DNA of 64,000 bases, from assembly GCF_023015765.1 (NCBI RefSeq), contig NZ_JALKAL010000002.1:345778-409777 (forward strand). Reading direction: 5' to 3'. Position 1 is the stretch's first letter; each line of letters begins with the position of its first letter. Of this stretch, positions 8,387-18,010 are shown piece after piece. Position numbers and translations under genes: made by a program. Origin of the DNA: Ornithinimicrobium sp. F0845 (GTDB lineage Bacteria > Actinomycetota > Actinomycetes > Actinomycetales > Dermatophilaceae). A model generated the notes under the pieces. That model had not been told where the DNA came from. It was given only the letters and a program-made list of their open reading frames with translations, and searched no databases.

Positions 8387-8982
8387 GACCCACCACCGGT
8401 GGCCCGGCGCAGGCGCAACGCCTGGAAGACGTAGTCGATGCCGGTCACGACGGTGACGACGACGGCGGCGTACATGATCCACAGGCCCAGCGAGTGCAAC
8501 AACCCGGTCAGCGGCAGGATCAGCAGCAGCAGACCGATCGCCTGGAGCATCGTCTTGAGCTTGCCGCCCTTGCTCGCGGCGATCACGCCCCGACGGATGA
8601 CCCAGAAGCGCAGCCCGGTGATGCCCAGCTCGCGGACGAGGATGACGACGGTCACCCACCAGGGGAGCTCGCCGAGCGAGGAGAGCCCGATGAGGGCGGA
8701 CCCCATGAGCGCCTTGTCGGCGATCGGGTCGGCGACCTTGCCGAAGTTGGTGACCAGCTCCCTGCGGCGGGCGAGCTCTCCGTCGAGCCAGTCCGTGAGA
8801 CTGGCGACCGCGAAGACCACCGCGGCCCACCACCGGTGCGGCTCGGAGTCGCCGGACTGGGTGAGCAGCAGCCACAGGAACAGCGGGACCATGATGATCC
8901 GCAGCACGGTCAGGCCGTTGGGCACGTTCCATGCGCTGGCGGTGGGGGCGACCGGCGACGCTGCCGGGTCCGGGCTGGTCAC
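8383..8982 (-). CDS. pgsA: CDP-diacylglycerol-glycerol-3-phosphate phosphatidyltransferase
   Basis: This membrane enzyme makes phosphatidylglycerol phosphate (or a related phospholipid) from CDP-diacylglycerol. The CDP-alcohol phosphotransferase signature D-x2-D-G-x2-A-R-x8-G-x3-D-x3-D is complete at DWLDGELARRRELV and GKVADPIAD (residues about 63-90). Several hydrophobic segments flank it. The start is GTG 8982, only 4 nt after the rimO stop, and the 3' end overlaps cinA by 4 nt, so rimO-pgsA-cinA form a tight operon. The paralogue PgsA that makes phosphatidylinositol phosphate cannot be excluded by motif alone, but the gene context favours the pgsA beside cinA. Confidence 0.93.
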   Translation of the reverse strand: MTSPDPAASPVAPTASAWNVPNGLTVLRIIMVPLFLWLLLTQSGDSEPHRWWAAVVFAVASLTDWLDGELARRRELVTNFGKVADPIADKALMGSALIGLSSLGELPWWVTVVILVRELGITGLRFWVIRRGVIAASKGGKLKTMLQAIGLLLLILPLTGLLHSLGLWIMYAAVVVTVVTGIDYVFQALRLRRATGGGS

Positions 8983-8986
8983 GGTG

Positions 8987-10534
8987 TCAGACCTCCACCC
9001 GTGCGATCAGGTCGACACCCTCGGTGCCCACGACCTCGGCCCGGACGATGTCACCGACGCGCGGGGCCCGGCCGGCGGGCCACCCCACCAGCACGGTCGA
9101 GCCGTCGACGTCTGGCCCCTGCTGCTCGGCGCGGCCGGTGACGACGACGTCGGCGTCATCTCCCTCGGGCTCGTCGATCTCCTCGACGAGCACACTGACC
9201 CGCTCCCCCACGCGATCCAGCGCCCGCTGGGCGGTCAGCTGCTCGACCAGCCCGGTCACCAGGGCCACCCGCTCGTTGATGACCTCAGGGGCCAACTTGC
9301 CGTCATAGGTCTCGGCCTCGGTGCCGTCCTCGTCGCTGTAGCCGAAGACCCCGACCACGTCGAGCTCGGCCTCCTCCAGGAAGGAGGTCAGCTCGGCCAG
9401 GTCTTCCTCGGTCTCGCCGGGAAAGCCGACGATGACGTTGGAGCGGATGCCGGCCTGCGGCAGGCGTTGCCGGACCGTCCGGAGCAGGGACAGGAAGGAC
9501 TGCCGGTCGCCGAACCGGCGCATCCGGCGCAGCAGTGGCCCGGAGGCGTGCTGGAAGGAGATGTCGAAGTATGGCGTCACGCCAGGGGTCTGTGCCATCA
9601 CCTCGAGCAGCTCGGGCCGGATCTCGGCCGGTTGCAGGTAGGAGACCCGGACCCGGTCGATGCCCTCGACCGCAGCGAGCTCGGGCAGCAGCTGCTCCAG
9701 GAGCCGGAGGTCGCCCAGGTCCTTGCCGTAGGACGTGGTGTTCTCACTGACCAGGAAGACCTCGCGGACCCCGCGCTCGCCCAGCCAGCGAGCCTCGTCG
9801 AGGATCTCGTGCGGGCGGCGGGAGACGAACGAGCCGCGGAACATCGGGATCGCGCAGAAGGCGCAGCGGCGGTCACAGCCCGAGGCGATCTTCAGTGGTG
9901 CCCACGGTCGACCGTCCAGGCGCGCCCGCACCACGGGTGGTCCGGACGGGGTGGCCAGGGCGTCCGTGCCCTGGGAGTTGGTGCTGATGAAGTCGGTCGG
10001 AGCGATCTGCTGGTGTCCGGGCAGAGCGACACCGGCGCTGCCGTCCTGGCGCGCGGCGGGAGCGATCGGCAGCAGGGTGCGCCGGTCCCGCGGGGTGTGG
10101 GAGACCGGCTTGTGACCATCCAGGATGGCCTGCAGCTGGCTCGACATGTCCCGGTAGGAGTCGAACCCGAGCACGGCGTCGGCCTCGGGCAGCTGGTCGG
10201 CCAGCTGCTCGCCGTAGCGCTCGGCCAGGCACCCCACCGCCACGACGGCCCGGGTGCGGCCGGTCTGCTTGAGATCACCCGCCTCGAGCAGCGCGTCGAT
10301 GGAGTCCTTCTTGGCCTGCGCGACGAAGCCGCAGGTGTTGACGACGGCCACGTCCGCCTCGGCGGCGTCCTCGACGAGGGACCAGCCGCCGGCGGTGAGC
10401 CGACCGGCCAGCTCCTCGGAGTCGACCTCGTTGCGCGAGCAGCCCAGGGTCACCATCGCCACCGTCCGGTGCGGCGAGGCCTGGTGGGGAGACGGGTCGC
10501 CCGTGCCCCGGGTGGCCACGCCGCTCACGCTCAT
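8987..10534 (-). CDS. rimO: ribosomal protein S12 methylthiotransferase RimO
   Basis: This radical-SAM enzyme methylthiolates the conserved aspartate of S12. The N-terminal UPF0004 cysteines are in [18 protein letters not shown] and VGCLAERY. The radical-SAM cluster motif C-x3-C-x2-C is CDRRCAFC, and a TRAM domain closes the protein ([23 protein letters not shown]). The product is about 515 aa. I chose ATG 10534 because TAAGGT (10542-10547 on the complement) lies 7 nt before it, a leaderless-type promoter. The N-terminal extension before AMVTLGC is somewhat longer than usual. Confidence 0.93.
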   Translation of the reverse strand: MSVSGVATRGTGDPSPHQASPHRTVAMVTLGCSRNEVDSEELAGRLTAGGWSLVEDAAEADVAVVNTCGFVAQAKKDSIDALLEAGDLKQTGRTRAVVAVGCLAERYGEQLADQLPEADAVLGFDSYRDMSSQLQAILDGHKPVSHTPRDRRTLLPIAPAARQDGSAGVALPGHQQIAPTDFISTNSQGTDALATPSGPPVVRARLDGRPWAPLKIASGCDRRCAFCAIPMFRGSFVSRRPHEILDEARWLGERGVREVFLVSENTTSYGKDLGDLRLLEQLLPELAAVEGIDRVRVSYLQPAEIRPELLEVMAQTPGVTPYFDISFQHASGPLLRRMRRFGDRQSFLSLLRTVRQRLPQAGIRSNVIVGFPGETEEDLAELTSFLEEAELDVVGVFGYSDEDGTEAETYDGKLAPEVINERVALVTGLVEQLTAQRALDRVGERVSVLVEEIDEPEGDDADVVVTGRAEQQGPDVDGSTVLVGWPAGRAPRVGDIVRAEVVGTEGVDLIARVEV

Positions 10535-10614
10535 GAACCCAACCTTATGCGAGGGCGGATCCGCGGCTGCTCCACCACGCCTTGCCTGCCGGCATCGGCA
10601 CGCCGCCCGCGGCC

Positions 10615-11637
10615 TCACCAGTGCCCGGTGAGCCGCATCAGCAGCAGGCTGCTCACCGCCACCAGCACCCAGAGGAGCCCACCGAGCGCGAGGGGCCGCC
10701 AGCCCGCCTCGCGCACGGCACGCACCGGCGTGCCCAGTCCGATCGCCGTCAGGGCGACCGTGGTCAGGTAGGCAGCGAGCTGTCGCACCGGGTCGCTCCA
10801 CCCCTCGGGGACCAGCCCCGCGGAGTTGACCGCCGCGGCGACGAGGAAGAGGACCAGGAACGGGGGGATGAGCTGTGTCCATCGCGGGCGCCCGTGCGTC
10901 GAGCCCTCCCGCCGGGCACGCGCGACCGAGTGCCCCACCGCGATCGGGATGATCATGAGGGTCCGGGTGAGCTTGACGACCACGGCGGTCGAGGTCGCCA
11001 CGGCACCGTAGACCGTGGCTGCCGCGACCACCGAGGAGGTGTCGTTGATCGCCGTGCCGGCCCAGAGCCCGAAGCCTTCCTGGGACAGCCCCAACGCGTG
11101 ACCGGCCAGCGGGAAGATGAGCACCGCGAGGGCGTTGTAGGCGAAGATCACGGCGACCGACACGGCCACGGCCACCCCTGTGGCGCCGGTGACCGCGCTG
11201 ACCGTCGCGATCGCCGATGCCCCGCAGATGCCGGTGCCGACGGTGACCAGCGTGCGGATCTGCTCGGGCACGCCCAGCCACCGCCCGATGACTGCCCCCG
11301 CGATGAGCGCCAGGGCCAGGGTGCCGAGCATCACCGGCAGCGTCTCCCACCCGATCCTGGCGACCTGCCCGAGGGAGAGCCGGAGACCGAGCAGCACCAC
11401 CGCGGCCTGCAGCACCTTCTTGGCCGCGAAGGCGGTGCCGGGGGCCAGGGCGGGCCGCTCGCCGAGGGCGGCGCCCGCCACGACGCCGAGGAGTATGCCG
11501 AACACCGGGCCGCCCACGACCGGCACCTGGGCACCGAGCAGGTGGGCGATGAGGCCGAGACCGGCCGCGACCGACAGGCCGGGGACGAGACCTGCCCTCC
11601 TCACCGGTCCACGGAGCCGGCCGGGCGGCCGGGTCAC
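10615..11637 (-). CDS. YeiH/UPF0324-family putative sulfate exporter
   Basis: This polytopic membrane protein of about 10 segments has the family signatures [15 protein letters not shown] and [15 protein letters not shown] (about residues 125 and 190). The family is annotated as putative sulfate/anion export transporters; the substrate is not established by sequence. The length (340 aa) is normal. Its ATG overlaps the stop of the upstream channel gene by 4 nt, so the two are co-translated. Whether the channel and exporter cooperate is unknown. Confidence 0.85.
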   Translation of the reverse strand: MTRPPGRLRGPVRRAGLVPGLSVAAGLGLIAHLLGAQVPVVGGPVFGILLGVVAGAALGERPALAPGTAFAAKKVLQAAVVLLGLRLSLGQVARIGWETLPVMLGTLALALIAGAVIGRWLGVPEQIRTLVTVGTGICGASAIATVSAVTGATGVAVAVSVAVIFAYNALAVLIFPLAGHALGLSQEGFGLWAGTAINDTSSVVAAATVYGAVATSTAVVVKLTRTLMIIPIAVGHSVARARREGSTHGRPRWTQLIPPFLVLFLVAAAVNSAGLVPEGWSDPVRQLAAYLTTVALTAIGLGTPVRAVREAGWRPLALGGLLWVLVAVSSLLLMRLTGHW

Positions 11638-12338
11638 TTGCGGAACTTGACCAGGGTCAGGCCCAGCAGGCGTGCCACGACCAGCGCGATGTAGTTGAGC
11701 CCGGCCAGCATCTGGAGCATCAGCACCGAGCGCGCCTGGTTGGCCTCCGGCCCCGGGGTGATGTCGGACAGTCCGGTGTTGGTCAGCGTGGTGAAGGAGA
11801 GGAACAGCAGGTCCATCCAGCTCAGCGGACCGTCGTGGCCCGCGTGGAGGTAGGAGTCGGGCCAGATGATCTGCACCACACCGTGGGTGTAGGCGAAGGC
11901 CCAGGCCAGCACCGTGAAGCAGGCCCCGGTGGCAAACAGCTCGTCGCGGCTGACCCAGGCGTCGGCGAACATGTAGCGCAGGAGCGAGACCGCTGTGTAG
12001 AAGTAGAAGATCGCGTGGAAGATGTAGCTGATCAGATGGATCGTGGTGTTGTCGGGGAAGATCGCCTCGAGCACGGTGAGCACGAAGACGGGTGCACCCA
12101 GGGCGATCGCGACCCTCCTGGTGCTGGGGGTCCGGTTGACGGCAGCGACGGCGATCGCCAGGATCACCAGGCCGAAGGCCGACAGCAACGTCCGCCCCAG
12201 TCCCCCGGCGTCGGTGAACGGGAAGAGCAGCACGCCGAGCAGCTGCGCGGCGAGCAGCACGCCGGAGGGGTGCTCACGCAGCGCCGTGAGCCAGCGCTGC
12301 CACCTGGTCTGGCCCGCGGCCCCTGCGTAGGTGAACAC
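11634..12338 (-). CDS. potassium-channel-family membrane protein
   Basis: The protein has five or six hydrophobic segments and a C-terminal pore-loop motif, [15 protein letters not shown], resembling the TxTxxGxGD selectivity filter of K+ channels. The first Gly of the filter is replaced, so ion selectivity is uncertain. A long hydrophobic N-terminal half precedes the pore. The GTG start at 12338 lies 8 nt after TAGAGT (12347-12352 complement), a leaderless-type arrangement. It overlaps the YeiH-like gene by 4 nt. Confidence 0.75.
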   Translation of the reverse strand: MFTYAGAAGQTRWQRWLTALREHPSGVLLAAQLLGVLLFPFTDAGGLGRTLLSAFGLVILAIAVAAVNRTPSTRRVAIALGAPVFVLTVLEAIFPDNTTIHLISYIFHAIFYFYTAVSLLRYMFADAWVSRDELFATGACFTVLAWAFAYTHGVVQIIWPDSYLHAGHDGPLSWMDLLFLSFTTLTNTGLSDITPGPEANQARSVLMLQMLAGLNYIALVVARLLGLTLVKFRK

Positions 12339-12349
12339 GAGCGGTGACT

Positions 12350-15256
12350 CTACTCCCGCCCGGTCAGCGCCCAGGCGTCCTCGGAGTCTTCCTCAGCGAG
12401 GTCGTAGTCCGCGTCGTCGTCGTCCTCAGCGAGCGGGTCGGCATACTGCTGGCCCCGTGGCGCGGCGGGTGCCCCACCCTCATCCTGGCCGTCCTCGTCG
12501 TAGCCGGGGTCCTCGGCATACTCCCGCGGGTCGTCCTCCGCAGACTCCTCGACCTGCTCCGGGGGCTCCTGCCCCTGGAGCAGCGCCAGGGTGACCTCGA
12601 GGTCCTCGGGCCTGACGAGGACCTCGCGGGCCTTGCTGCCCTCCGACGGCCCGACGATGCCGCGCGACTCCATCAGGTCCATCAGCCGGCCGGCCTTGGC
12701 GAAGCCGACGCGCAGCTTGCGCTGCAGCATCGAGGTCGAGCCGAACTGCGTCGTGATGACCTGCTCGGCGGCCTGGAGCAGCAGATCGAGGTCGTCGCCG
12801 ATGTCCTCATCGACCTGCTTCTTGGCGGGGGCGGCGGCCACGTCCTCGCGGTAGACGGGCTTGAGCTGTCCGGTGACGTGCTTGACCACGCCCTCGATCT
12901 CGGACTCGGCGACCCAGGCGCCCTGCACGCGCATCGGCTTGGACGCCCCCATCGGCAGGAACAGCGCGTCACCCTGGCCGATGAGCTTCTCGGCACCGGG
13001 CTGGTCCAGCACCACCCGGCTGTCGGTGACCGAGGAGGTGGCGAAGGCCATGCGGGAGGGCACGTTGGCCTTGATCAGGCCGGTGACCACGTCGACAGAG
13101 GGGCGCTGGGTGGCCAGCACCAGGTGGATGCCCGCGGCCCGGGCCAGCTGGGTGATCCGGACGACCGACTCCTCGACGTCCCGGGGGGCGACCATCATCA
13201 GGTCGGCCAGTTCGTCGACGACGACCAGCAGGTAGGGGTAGGGCTGCAGCACCCGCTCCGAGCCGGGCGGCGGAGTGGCCTTGCCAGCGCGGACCGCCTT
13301 GTTGAAGTCGTCGACGTGCTTGAACCCGAAGGCCGACAGGTCGTCGTAGCGGGTGTCCATCTCCTTGACCACCCAGGCCAGCGCCTCGGCGGCCTTCTTC
13401 GGGTTGGTGATGATCGGGGTGATCAGGTGCGGGATGCCCTCGTAGGCCGTGAGCTCGACCCGCTTGGGGTCGACCAGGACCATGCGCACCTCATCGGGGG
13501 TGGCGCGCATCAGGACCGAGGTGATCATCGAGTTGATGAAGCTGGACTTGCCCGAGCCCGTGGCACCGGCCACGAGCATGTGCGGCATCTTCGCCAGGTT
13601 GGCGATGACGTAGCCGCCCTCGACGTCCTTGCCGACGCCCATCACCATGGGGTGGGTGTTGTTGCGGGCCGCGTTCGAGCGGAGCACGTCACCGAGCGAG
13701 ACGTTCTCGCGGTCGGTGTTGGGGATCTCGACACCGACCGCGGACTTGCCGGGGATCGGGGAGAGGATGCGCACGTCGGCGGACGCCACGGCGTAGGCGA
13801 TGTTCTTGGACAGCGCGGTGATCCGCTCGACCTTCACGCCGGGGCCGAGCTCGACCTCGTAGCGGGTCACCGTCGGGCCCCGCATGAAACCGGTGACCTG
13901 GGCGTCGACGCCGAAGTCGTCCAGCACCCCGGTGAGGGAGTCGACCACCTGGTCGTTGGCCGCCGACCGTGACTTGTGCGGTGCACCCTCGGTCAGCAGG
14001 CCGTTGTCCGGAAGGGTGTAGGTGACGTCACCGGCCAGCATCAGCTGCTCCACCCGCTGGGGCAGCGGCGTGGTCGGCGGGGCCTCCAGGGTCTCCTTGT
14101 GCGGGACCGTGCCGGGCTCCGGCCGCTTCTGGCCCGGCCGCAGGATCGGCTGTGTTTCGTTGGGATCGCCGGTCCCCTTCGGAGTTCGGTCCGCGGACCG
14201 GCCCGAGGATCCCTTGTCCGTCGCGCCGGCGTCCGCCTCCTCACGCTGCTTGCGTGCGTAGGCCCGGGCGCGCAGGGACTTGGCCGAACCGGGCTGCACC
14301 TCGGCGGCCTGCTCGAAGGCCTCGTCCCCCTCCCGGTCCCCCGGCACCTCGCCGCGGCGGCGGCGAGCAGGGCGCGGCCCGGTCTGGTCTGCGTCCTCCT
14401 CCTGGTGGGTCTCGAACAGGGCGGCCTCGAAGGCCCGGAGCCGCTGCGGGATCCGGTGCACGGGAGTGGCCGTGATGACGAGCACGCCGAAGAATGCGAG
14501 CAGGCTCAGCAGGGCGATGGTGCCGTAGCTGGTGAGAGCGGCGGTGATGGGGCTGGCCACGATGAAGCCGACGATGCCGCCGGCGTTCTGCAGGGCCTCC
14601 TGGCCCTCGCTGTAGTCGGGTGCCCCGAGCGCCACGTGGGTCAGGCCGGTGGCCGCCAGGCCCAGGGCCAGGGTGCCGACGGCCATCCGGTTGTTGGACG
14701 CGGTGCTCGCCGGGGCCCGCAGCAGTCGGATCGCAAAGAGGAACAGCACGATCGGCAGGGCCAGACCCACCCGCCCGAAGGTGCCGGCCACGACCGCGTG
14801 GATCACGTCGCCGAGGGTGCCCTGCAGGTTCCACCACTCACGGATGGCCACGATCACGGCCAGGGCCAGGAGCAGGAAACCCATGCCGTCGCGCCGGTGG
14901 CCCTGGTCGGTGTCCTCAGTGCTGGAGCCCATGCTGCGTACCGCTCCTCCGGTCATCGTCGCCATCCCCATCCAGGTCCCTCGAGCCATCCGCCAGGGCA
15001 ACGGTGGCTGCCCGCTCCGGGGCTTGCGGGTCGAGTTCCTCGAGGCACTCCCGGCCCTGGATCGGCCGGAGCCACCCGTGCCGGCCCGGCCCCGCCCTGG
15101 GCTGTTCCGCCCAGCGCTGCCACTGCGACCAGAGGCCTTGGACCCCGAGCGGCCGGCCCCGGCGGACCGGGCGGTCGTGGTGCGCGGACGCGATGAGGAC
15201 CGCGCACCGGCGGCCTTGCCACCGGATGAGCGTCGGGTCGTCGCACTAGTCGCCAC
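12350..15256 (-). CDS. ftsK: DNA translocase FtsK/SpoIIIE
   Basis: This septum-associated DNA pump clears chromosomes during division. Order of parts: a Ser/Arg/Gly-rich basic N-terminus (about 100 aa), four or five membrane segments (from MGFLLLALAVIVAIREWW onward), a charged low-complexity linker, the RecA-like motor with Walker A (GATGSGKSS) and Walker B (LVVVDELADLMMV), and the C-terminal gamma winged-helix domain (LLLQAAEQVITTQF to RLMDLMESRGIVGP). It closes with an acidic tail. The GTG at 15256 (VATSATTRRSSG) is chosen because it gives the usual actinobacterial N-terminus; upstream sequence in frame is poor in coding signal. Length is about 968 aa. Confidence 0.93.
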   Translation of the reverse strand: MATSATTRRSSGGKAAGARSSSRPRTTTARSAGAGRSGSKASGRSGSAGRNSPGRGRAGTGGSGRSRAGSASRNSTRKPRSGQPPLPWRMARGTWMGMATMTGGAVRSMGSSTEDTDQGHRRDGMGFLLLALAVIVAIREWWNLQGTLGDVIHAVVAGTFGRVGLALPIVLFLFAIRLLRAPASTASNNRMAVGTLALGLAATGLTHVALGAPDYSEGQEALQNAGGIVGFIVASPITAALTSYGTIALLSLLAFFGVLVITATPVHRIPQRLRAFEAALFETHQEEDADQTGPRPARRRRGEVPGDREGDEAFEQAAEVQPGSAKSLRARAYARKQREEADAGATDKGSSGRSADRTPKGTGDPNETQPILRPGQKRPEPGTVPHKETLEAPPTTPLPQRVEQLMLAGDVTYTLPDNGLLTEGAPHKSRSAANDQVVDSLTGVLDDFGVDAQVTGFMRGPTVTRYEVELGPGVKVERITALSKNIAYAVASADVRILSPIPGKSAVGVEIPNTDRENVSLGDVLRSNAARNNTHPMVMGVGKDVEGGYVIANLAKMPHMLVAGATGSGKSSFINSMITSVLMRATPDEVRMVLVDPKRVELTAYEGIPHLITPIITNPKKAAEALAWVVKEMDTRYDDLSAFGFKHVDDFNKAVRAGKATPPPGSERVLQPYPYLLVVVDELADLMMVAPRDVEESVVRITQLARAAGIHLVLATQRPSVDVVTGLIKANVPSRMAFATSSVTDSRVVLDQPGAEKLIGQGDALFLPMGASKPMRVQGAWVAESEIEGVVKHVTGQLKPVYREDVAAAPAKKQVDEDIGDDLDLLLQAAEQVITTQFGSTSMLQRKLRVGFAKAGRLMDLMESRGIVGPSEGSKAREVLVRPEDLEVTLALLQGQEPPEQVEESAEDDPREYAEDPGYDEDGQDEGGAPAAPRGQQYADPLAEDDDDADYDLAEEDSEDAWALTGRE

Positions 15257-15336
15257 CCTGGCACGGTACTTGACTTTCCCTTGCGTATCACGCGTCACAC
15301 GCGATGAGGAGCAGATCTTCGTGGTGACCGGTGCGT

Positions 15337-16266
15337 TCAGCGCAGACGTGCCCACACCGCCCGGTGATCGCTGCCCGTGAGGTCGGCCACCCCGGCATCC
15401 TGCACCGCGAAGCCGCGCGCCAGCACGTGGTCCAGCTGGATGAACGGGGGCACGGGCGAGCCCATCGGCCAGGTCCGCACCCAGCCCGCACCCGCCTCCC
15501 GGTGCGCGTCGACCATCCCGTCGGACAGTGCGCGGAAAGCGGGGTGCCCCTGGGACGCGTTGAAGTCCCCGGCCAGGACCAGGCGGCCCTCGCGGTGCCC
15601 CTCGACCCACGCCTGGAGCGCGGCCAGGTCGTCCCGCCAGCGGTCGGAGGTCGTCAGGAGAGGAGGGGCGGGGTGGACTGCCACCAGTGTCCAGTCCGCG
15701 TCCCCGCCGGCACCCTGGACCCGGACCGCGACCTGGGTGAACGTGCCCGCGGGCGGGTCCGGCAGCTCGACGTGCGGTTCTGCGGTCAGCACCAGCGTGC
15801 CGCCCGCGTCCTCGCGGACCTGCCCGGAGACGTGCGGGAGCAGGTCGCTCAGCGACCCGTGCGCCACCTGGTCCCCGGTGCGAGCCGTGGCCTCGAGGAG
15901 GACGAGGGCGTCGACGTCATACTGCCTGACGAGGGCGACGATCTCGGCCATGCTGCCCTGGCCGTACTCCAGGTTGGCCGCGAGCACGACCGTGTCGGCG
16001 GCCGACGGGGGCGGGACCTGCCGCGGCCACAGCCAGGGGAGCGCCCACGCGGCACCGATGACCACGATGGCACCCGAGACCACGGCCAGCACGGGACGTC
16101 TGCCCAGGAGGCTGAGCGCGAGGAGCAGGGTCAGGCTCCCCACCGCCAGCGGCAGGACCGACTGCACCGCCGGGACCGGACCGGTCAGGTCGAGGAAGCG
16201 CAGGATGATGAGCGCCACGACACTCCCGCACCAGGCCCAGCCGACGACCCCCGCCCACGCGCGCAC
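15337..16266 (-). CDS. endonuclease/exonuclease/phosphatase-family membrane protein
   Basis: The N-terminal third has three or so membrane segments; the rest is an EEP-fold domain with ANLEYGQ, LLEAT, VAVHPAPP, GDFNASQGHPAF and the terminal GSDHRAVW, which supply the metal-binding and catalytic Asn, Asp and His residues. Such membrane-anchored EEP proteins are common in actinobacteria and act on phosphodiesters outside the cell; the substrate is unknown. The GTG at 16266 follows TAGGCT by 6 nt (leaderless type). It is divergent from the satD gene. Confidence 0.85.
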   Translation of the reverse strand: MRAWAGVVGWAWCGSVVALIILRFLDLTGPVPAVQSVLPLAVGSLTLLLALSLLGRRPVLAVVSGAIVVIGAAWALPWLWPRQVPPPSAADTVVLAANLEYGQGSMAEIVALVRQYDVDALVLLEATARTGDQVAHGSLSDLLPHVSGQVREDAGGTLVLTAEPHVELPDPPAGTFTQVAVRVQGAGGDADWTLVAVHPAPPLLTTSDRWRDDLAALQAWVEGHREGRLVLAGDFNASQGHPAFRALSDGMVDAHREAGAGWVRTWPMGSPVPPFIQLDHVLARGFAVQDAGVADLTGSDHRAVWARLR

Positions 16267-16312
16267 GCCGCCAGCCTAGTCGTCTACGTCATCAGTTGAT
16301 CTGGCCTAGTAG

Positions 16313-16358
16313 CAAGATAATGGATTGCTTTTTGTCCATATCAAGAGAATGGCTTGCT
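16313..16358 (+). promoter_or_regulatory. tandem operator-like repeats upstream of satD
   Basis: The 17-mer CAAGAKAATGGMTTGCT occurs at 16313-16329 and 16342-16358, a 29-bp period. Each copy is an imperfect inverted repeat (CAA...TTG). The second ends about 17 bp before a -10-like TAGACT (16376-16381) that lies 6 nt before the satD ATG, so the repeats cover the -35 region. The SatD product carries a helix-turn-helix, so autoregulation is the simplest reading; that is inference. Confidence 0.5.
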
Positions 16359-16387
16359 CCCTTGCGCATCTCCCCTAGACTTGACCC

Positions 16388-17077
16388 ATGACCCACCCGG
16401 CGGGCGACCGACCGCTCGCGGCACTGCTCGGCGACGTGATCGGCTCCCGCACGGCCGAGGACCGCAAGGCACTGCACGACGCACTCACCACCGCCCTGAC
16501 GACCGTGAGCGCCGAGGTCACCTCGGTGGATGACCTTCAGGTCACCGCGGGAGACGAGTTCCAGGGCACCTTCGCGACAGTGGGTGAGGCGTTGTATGCC
16601 GCGCTCCTGCTCCGGCTGCGCCTCGATCCCGACATCGACATCCGGGTCGGCGTCGGCTGGGGAGGGGTGACCGTGCTGGATGCCGACAACGGCACGCAGG
16701 ACGGCCCGGCGTGGTGGGCCGCCCGGGCCGCGATCGAGTGGGTTGAGCAGAAGCAGTCGACGACGGGGTTCGAGAGCGTGCGCACGGCCTACCGCCCGGC
16801 CCAGGCGACCCCCGACGCCCCCTCGCCTGATGCCTCCGGCCCGACCCCCGGCCCGTCGGCCGAGGCTGTCAACGCCGCGCTGCTCTGTCAGGACCACCTG
16901 CTTGGCTTGTTGGATACGCGGTCGAGGCACATCCTGGAGGGGCTCATGCACGGACGGACGCAGGCGAAGCTGGCGGAGGAGCTGGGGCTGACCCGGCAGG
17001 CGGTGAACCAGCGCCGCAAGCACGACGGGCTCGCCATCGCCGTCACCTCGGCGGAGAGCCTCCGGAAGGTCACGTGA
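16388..17077 (+). CDS. SatD-family protein with C-terminal helix-turn-helix
   Basis: Residues 1-140 match the SatD-like N-terminal pattern (ALLGDVIGSRTAEDR, VTAGDEFQGTF, IRVGVGWGGV). The C-terminus is a sigma-region-4-like HTH (LAEELGLTRQAVNQRRKHDG). A Pro/Ser-rich linker (about residues 138-158) joins the two. The SatD name comes from the streptococcal sat operon; its biochemical role is not known. The gene overlaps the next membrane protein by 4 nt, and this SatD/membrane pairing appears to be the functional unit. Paired 17-bp repeats upstream suggest self-control. The ATG is 6 nt after TAGACT, giving a leaderless transcript. Confidence 0.8.
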   Translation: MTHPAGDRPLAALLGDVIGSRTAEDRKALHDALTTALTTVSAEVTSVDDLQVTAGDEFQGTFATVGEALYAALLLRLRLDPDIDIRVGVGWGGVTVLDADNGTQDGPAWWAARAAIEWVEQKQSTTGFESVRTAYRPAQATPDAPSPDASGPTPGPSAEAVNAALLCQDHLLGLLDTRSRHILEGLMHGRTQAKLAEELGLTRQAVNQRRKHDGLAIAVTSAESLRKVT

Positions 17078-17934
17078 GCGCCCTCGCGCTCCTGCTCATC
17101 GCCGTCGGCCTGGCCGACCTGCTCTCCGCCCGTGACTGGGCCGACACCGGGCTCGGGCAGCGCGTGGGCACGACCCTGGGACTAGCCTCGATCGCTGCCC
17201 TGGCCATCCTGGCCGACCTGGACACCTGGGGTGACCTGCTCCTGCTGGCCATCGCCGGCGCCACCACCGGGACCTGGGTCGTGCTGACCCGACGTGCAGT
17301 CGAGACCGATCGTGGGGAGGGACTGGCGCTGGGTGCCCTCTCGCTCGGCGTCGCGCTGACGCTCCTGCTCAGCGGGTGGTCCTCGGAGGCTGGTGGGGCG
17401 CTCTCCCGGTGGCTGGACTGGACCGGTCTGGGCCCGCTCACGACGGCCGACCCGACCCGGTTCCTGCTCCTGGCCGGGCTCGTGCTGATCCAGCTGTCGA
17501 CCGGCAACATCGTGGTCCGGCTGGTGCTCGCCCACACCGGCGCGCTGAACCCGCTGGGCGAGCCACAGCCCTCCGACCGGCTCCGCGGGGGGCGACTCCT
17601 CGGGCCGATGGAGCGGGTGTTCATCCTCGGTCTGGGGCTCGCCGGTCAGGTGACGGCCGCCAGCATCGTCATCGCCGCCAAGGGCCTGATCCGTTGGCCC
17701 GAGCTGCAGCGCGCGAGTCGTGACAGCGAGCGCTGGGAGGCCGCGCACAGCGACACCACGGGCCGGGAGACGACGGGCAGCGACACCGCGGGCCGGGAGA
17801 CGACGGGCAGCGCGCAGGATCCCGCCACGCAGCGGGCGGCACGCATCGACCAGGTGACCGAGTACTTCCTCATCGGCAGTTTCGTGAGCTGGCTGATCGC
17901 GCTCGCCGCGCTGGCCGTGTCCCGCCTCGCCTGA
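17074..17934 (+). CDS. integral membrane protein paired with SatD
   Basis: I recognise this only as the membrane partner commonly found after satD. It has about seven hydrophobic segments, starting at once with ALALLLIAVGLADLL and ending in a terminal helix (FLIGSFVSWLIALAALAVSRLA). A cytosolic or periplasmic insert near residues 225-255 contains two near-identical 10-aa units (DTTGRETTGS, DTAGRETTGS), encoded by a 30-bp tandem DNA repeat. The GTG start overlaps the satD stop (GTGA). The function is unknown. Confidence 0.75.
   Translation: MSALALLLIAVGLADLLSARDWADTGLGQRVGTTLGLASIAALAILADLDTWGDLLLLAIAGATTGTWVVLTRRAVETDRGEGLALGALSLGVALTLLLSGWSSEAGGALSRWLDWTGLGPLTTADPTRFLLLAGLVLIQLSTGNIVVRLVLAHTGALNPLGEPQPSDRLRGGRLLGPMERVFILGLGLAGQVTAASIVIAAKGLIRWPELQRASRDSERWEAAHSDTTGRETTGSDTAGRETTGSAQDPATQRAARIDQVTEYFLIGSFVSWLIALAALAVSRLA
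17752..17811 (+). repeat. 30-bp tandem duplication inside a gene
   Basis: There are two adjacent 30-bp units, 17752-17781 and 17782-17811, differing at one base. They encode the repeated decapeptide D-T-[TA]-G-R-E-T-T-G-S in the SatD-linked membrane protein. The 30-bp length keeps the frame, so copy number could vary between strains. Confidence 0.85.
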
Positions 17935-18010
17935 GCAGGGAGACAGGACCGGCCCCACGGCATACCGGAACCAGGCCGGTGGTGCGGGGGTCGGACCGGG
18001 CGAGATCAGA

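Noticed and set aside
8438-10771. 777-codon plus-strand open frame across pgsA and rimO
   Set aside because: The translation is repetitive and lacks domains. The minus-strand genes there have complete catalytic motifs.
12344-13972. 542-codon plus-strand frame opposite ftsK
   Set aside because: It is a shadow of the FtsK motor domain, with a composition typical of an antisense frame.
17949-17990. Bidirectional terminator between the SatD-linked gene and rnj
   Set aside because: Only a 7-bp ACCGGCC/GGCCGGT pairing with a long loop is visible; too weak to list.
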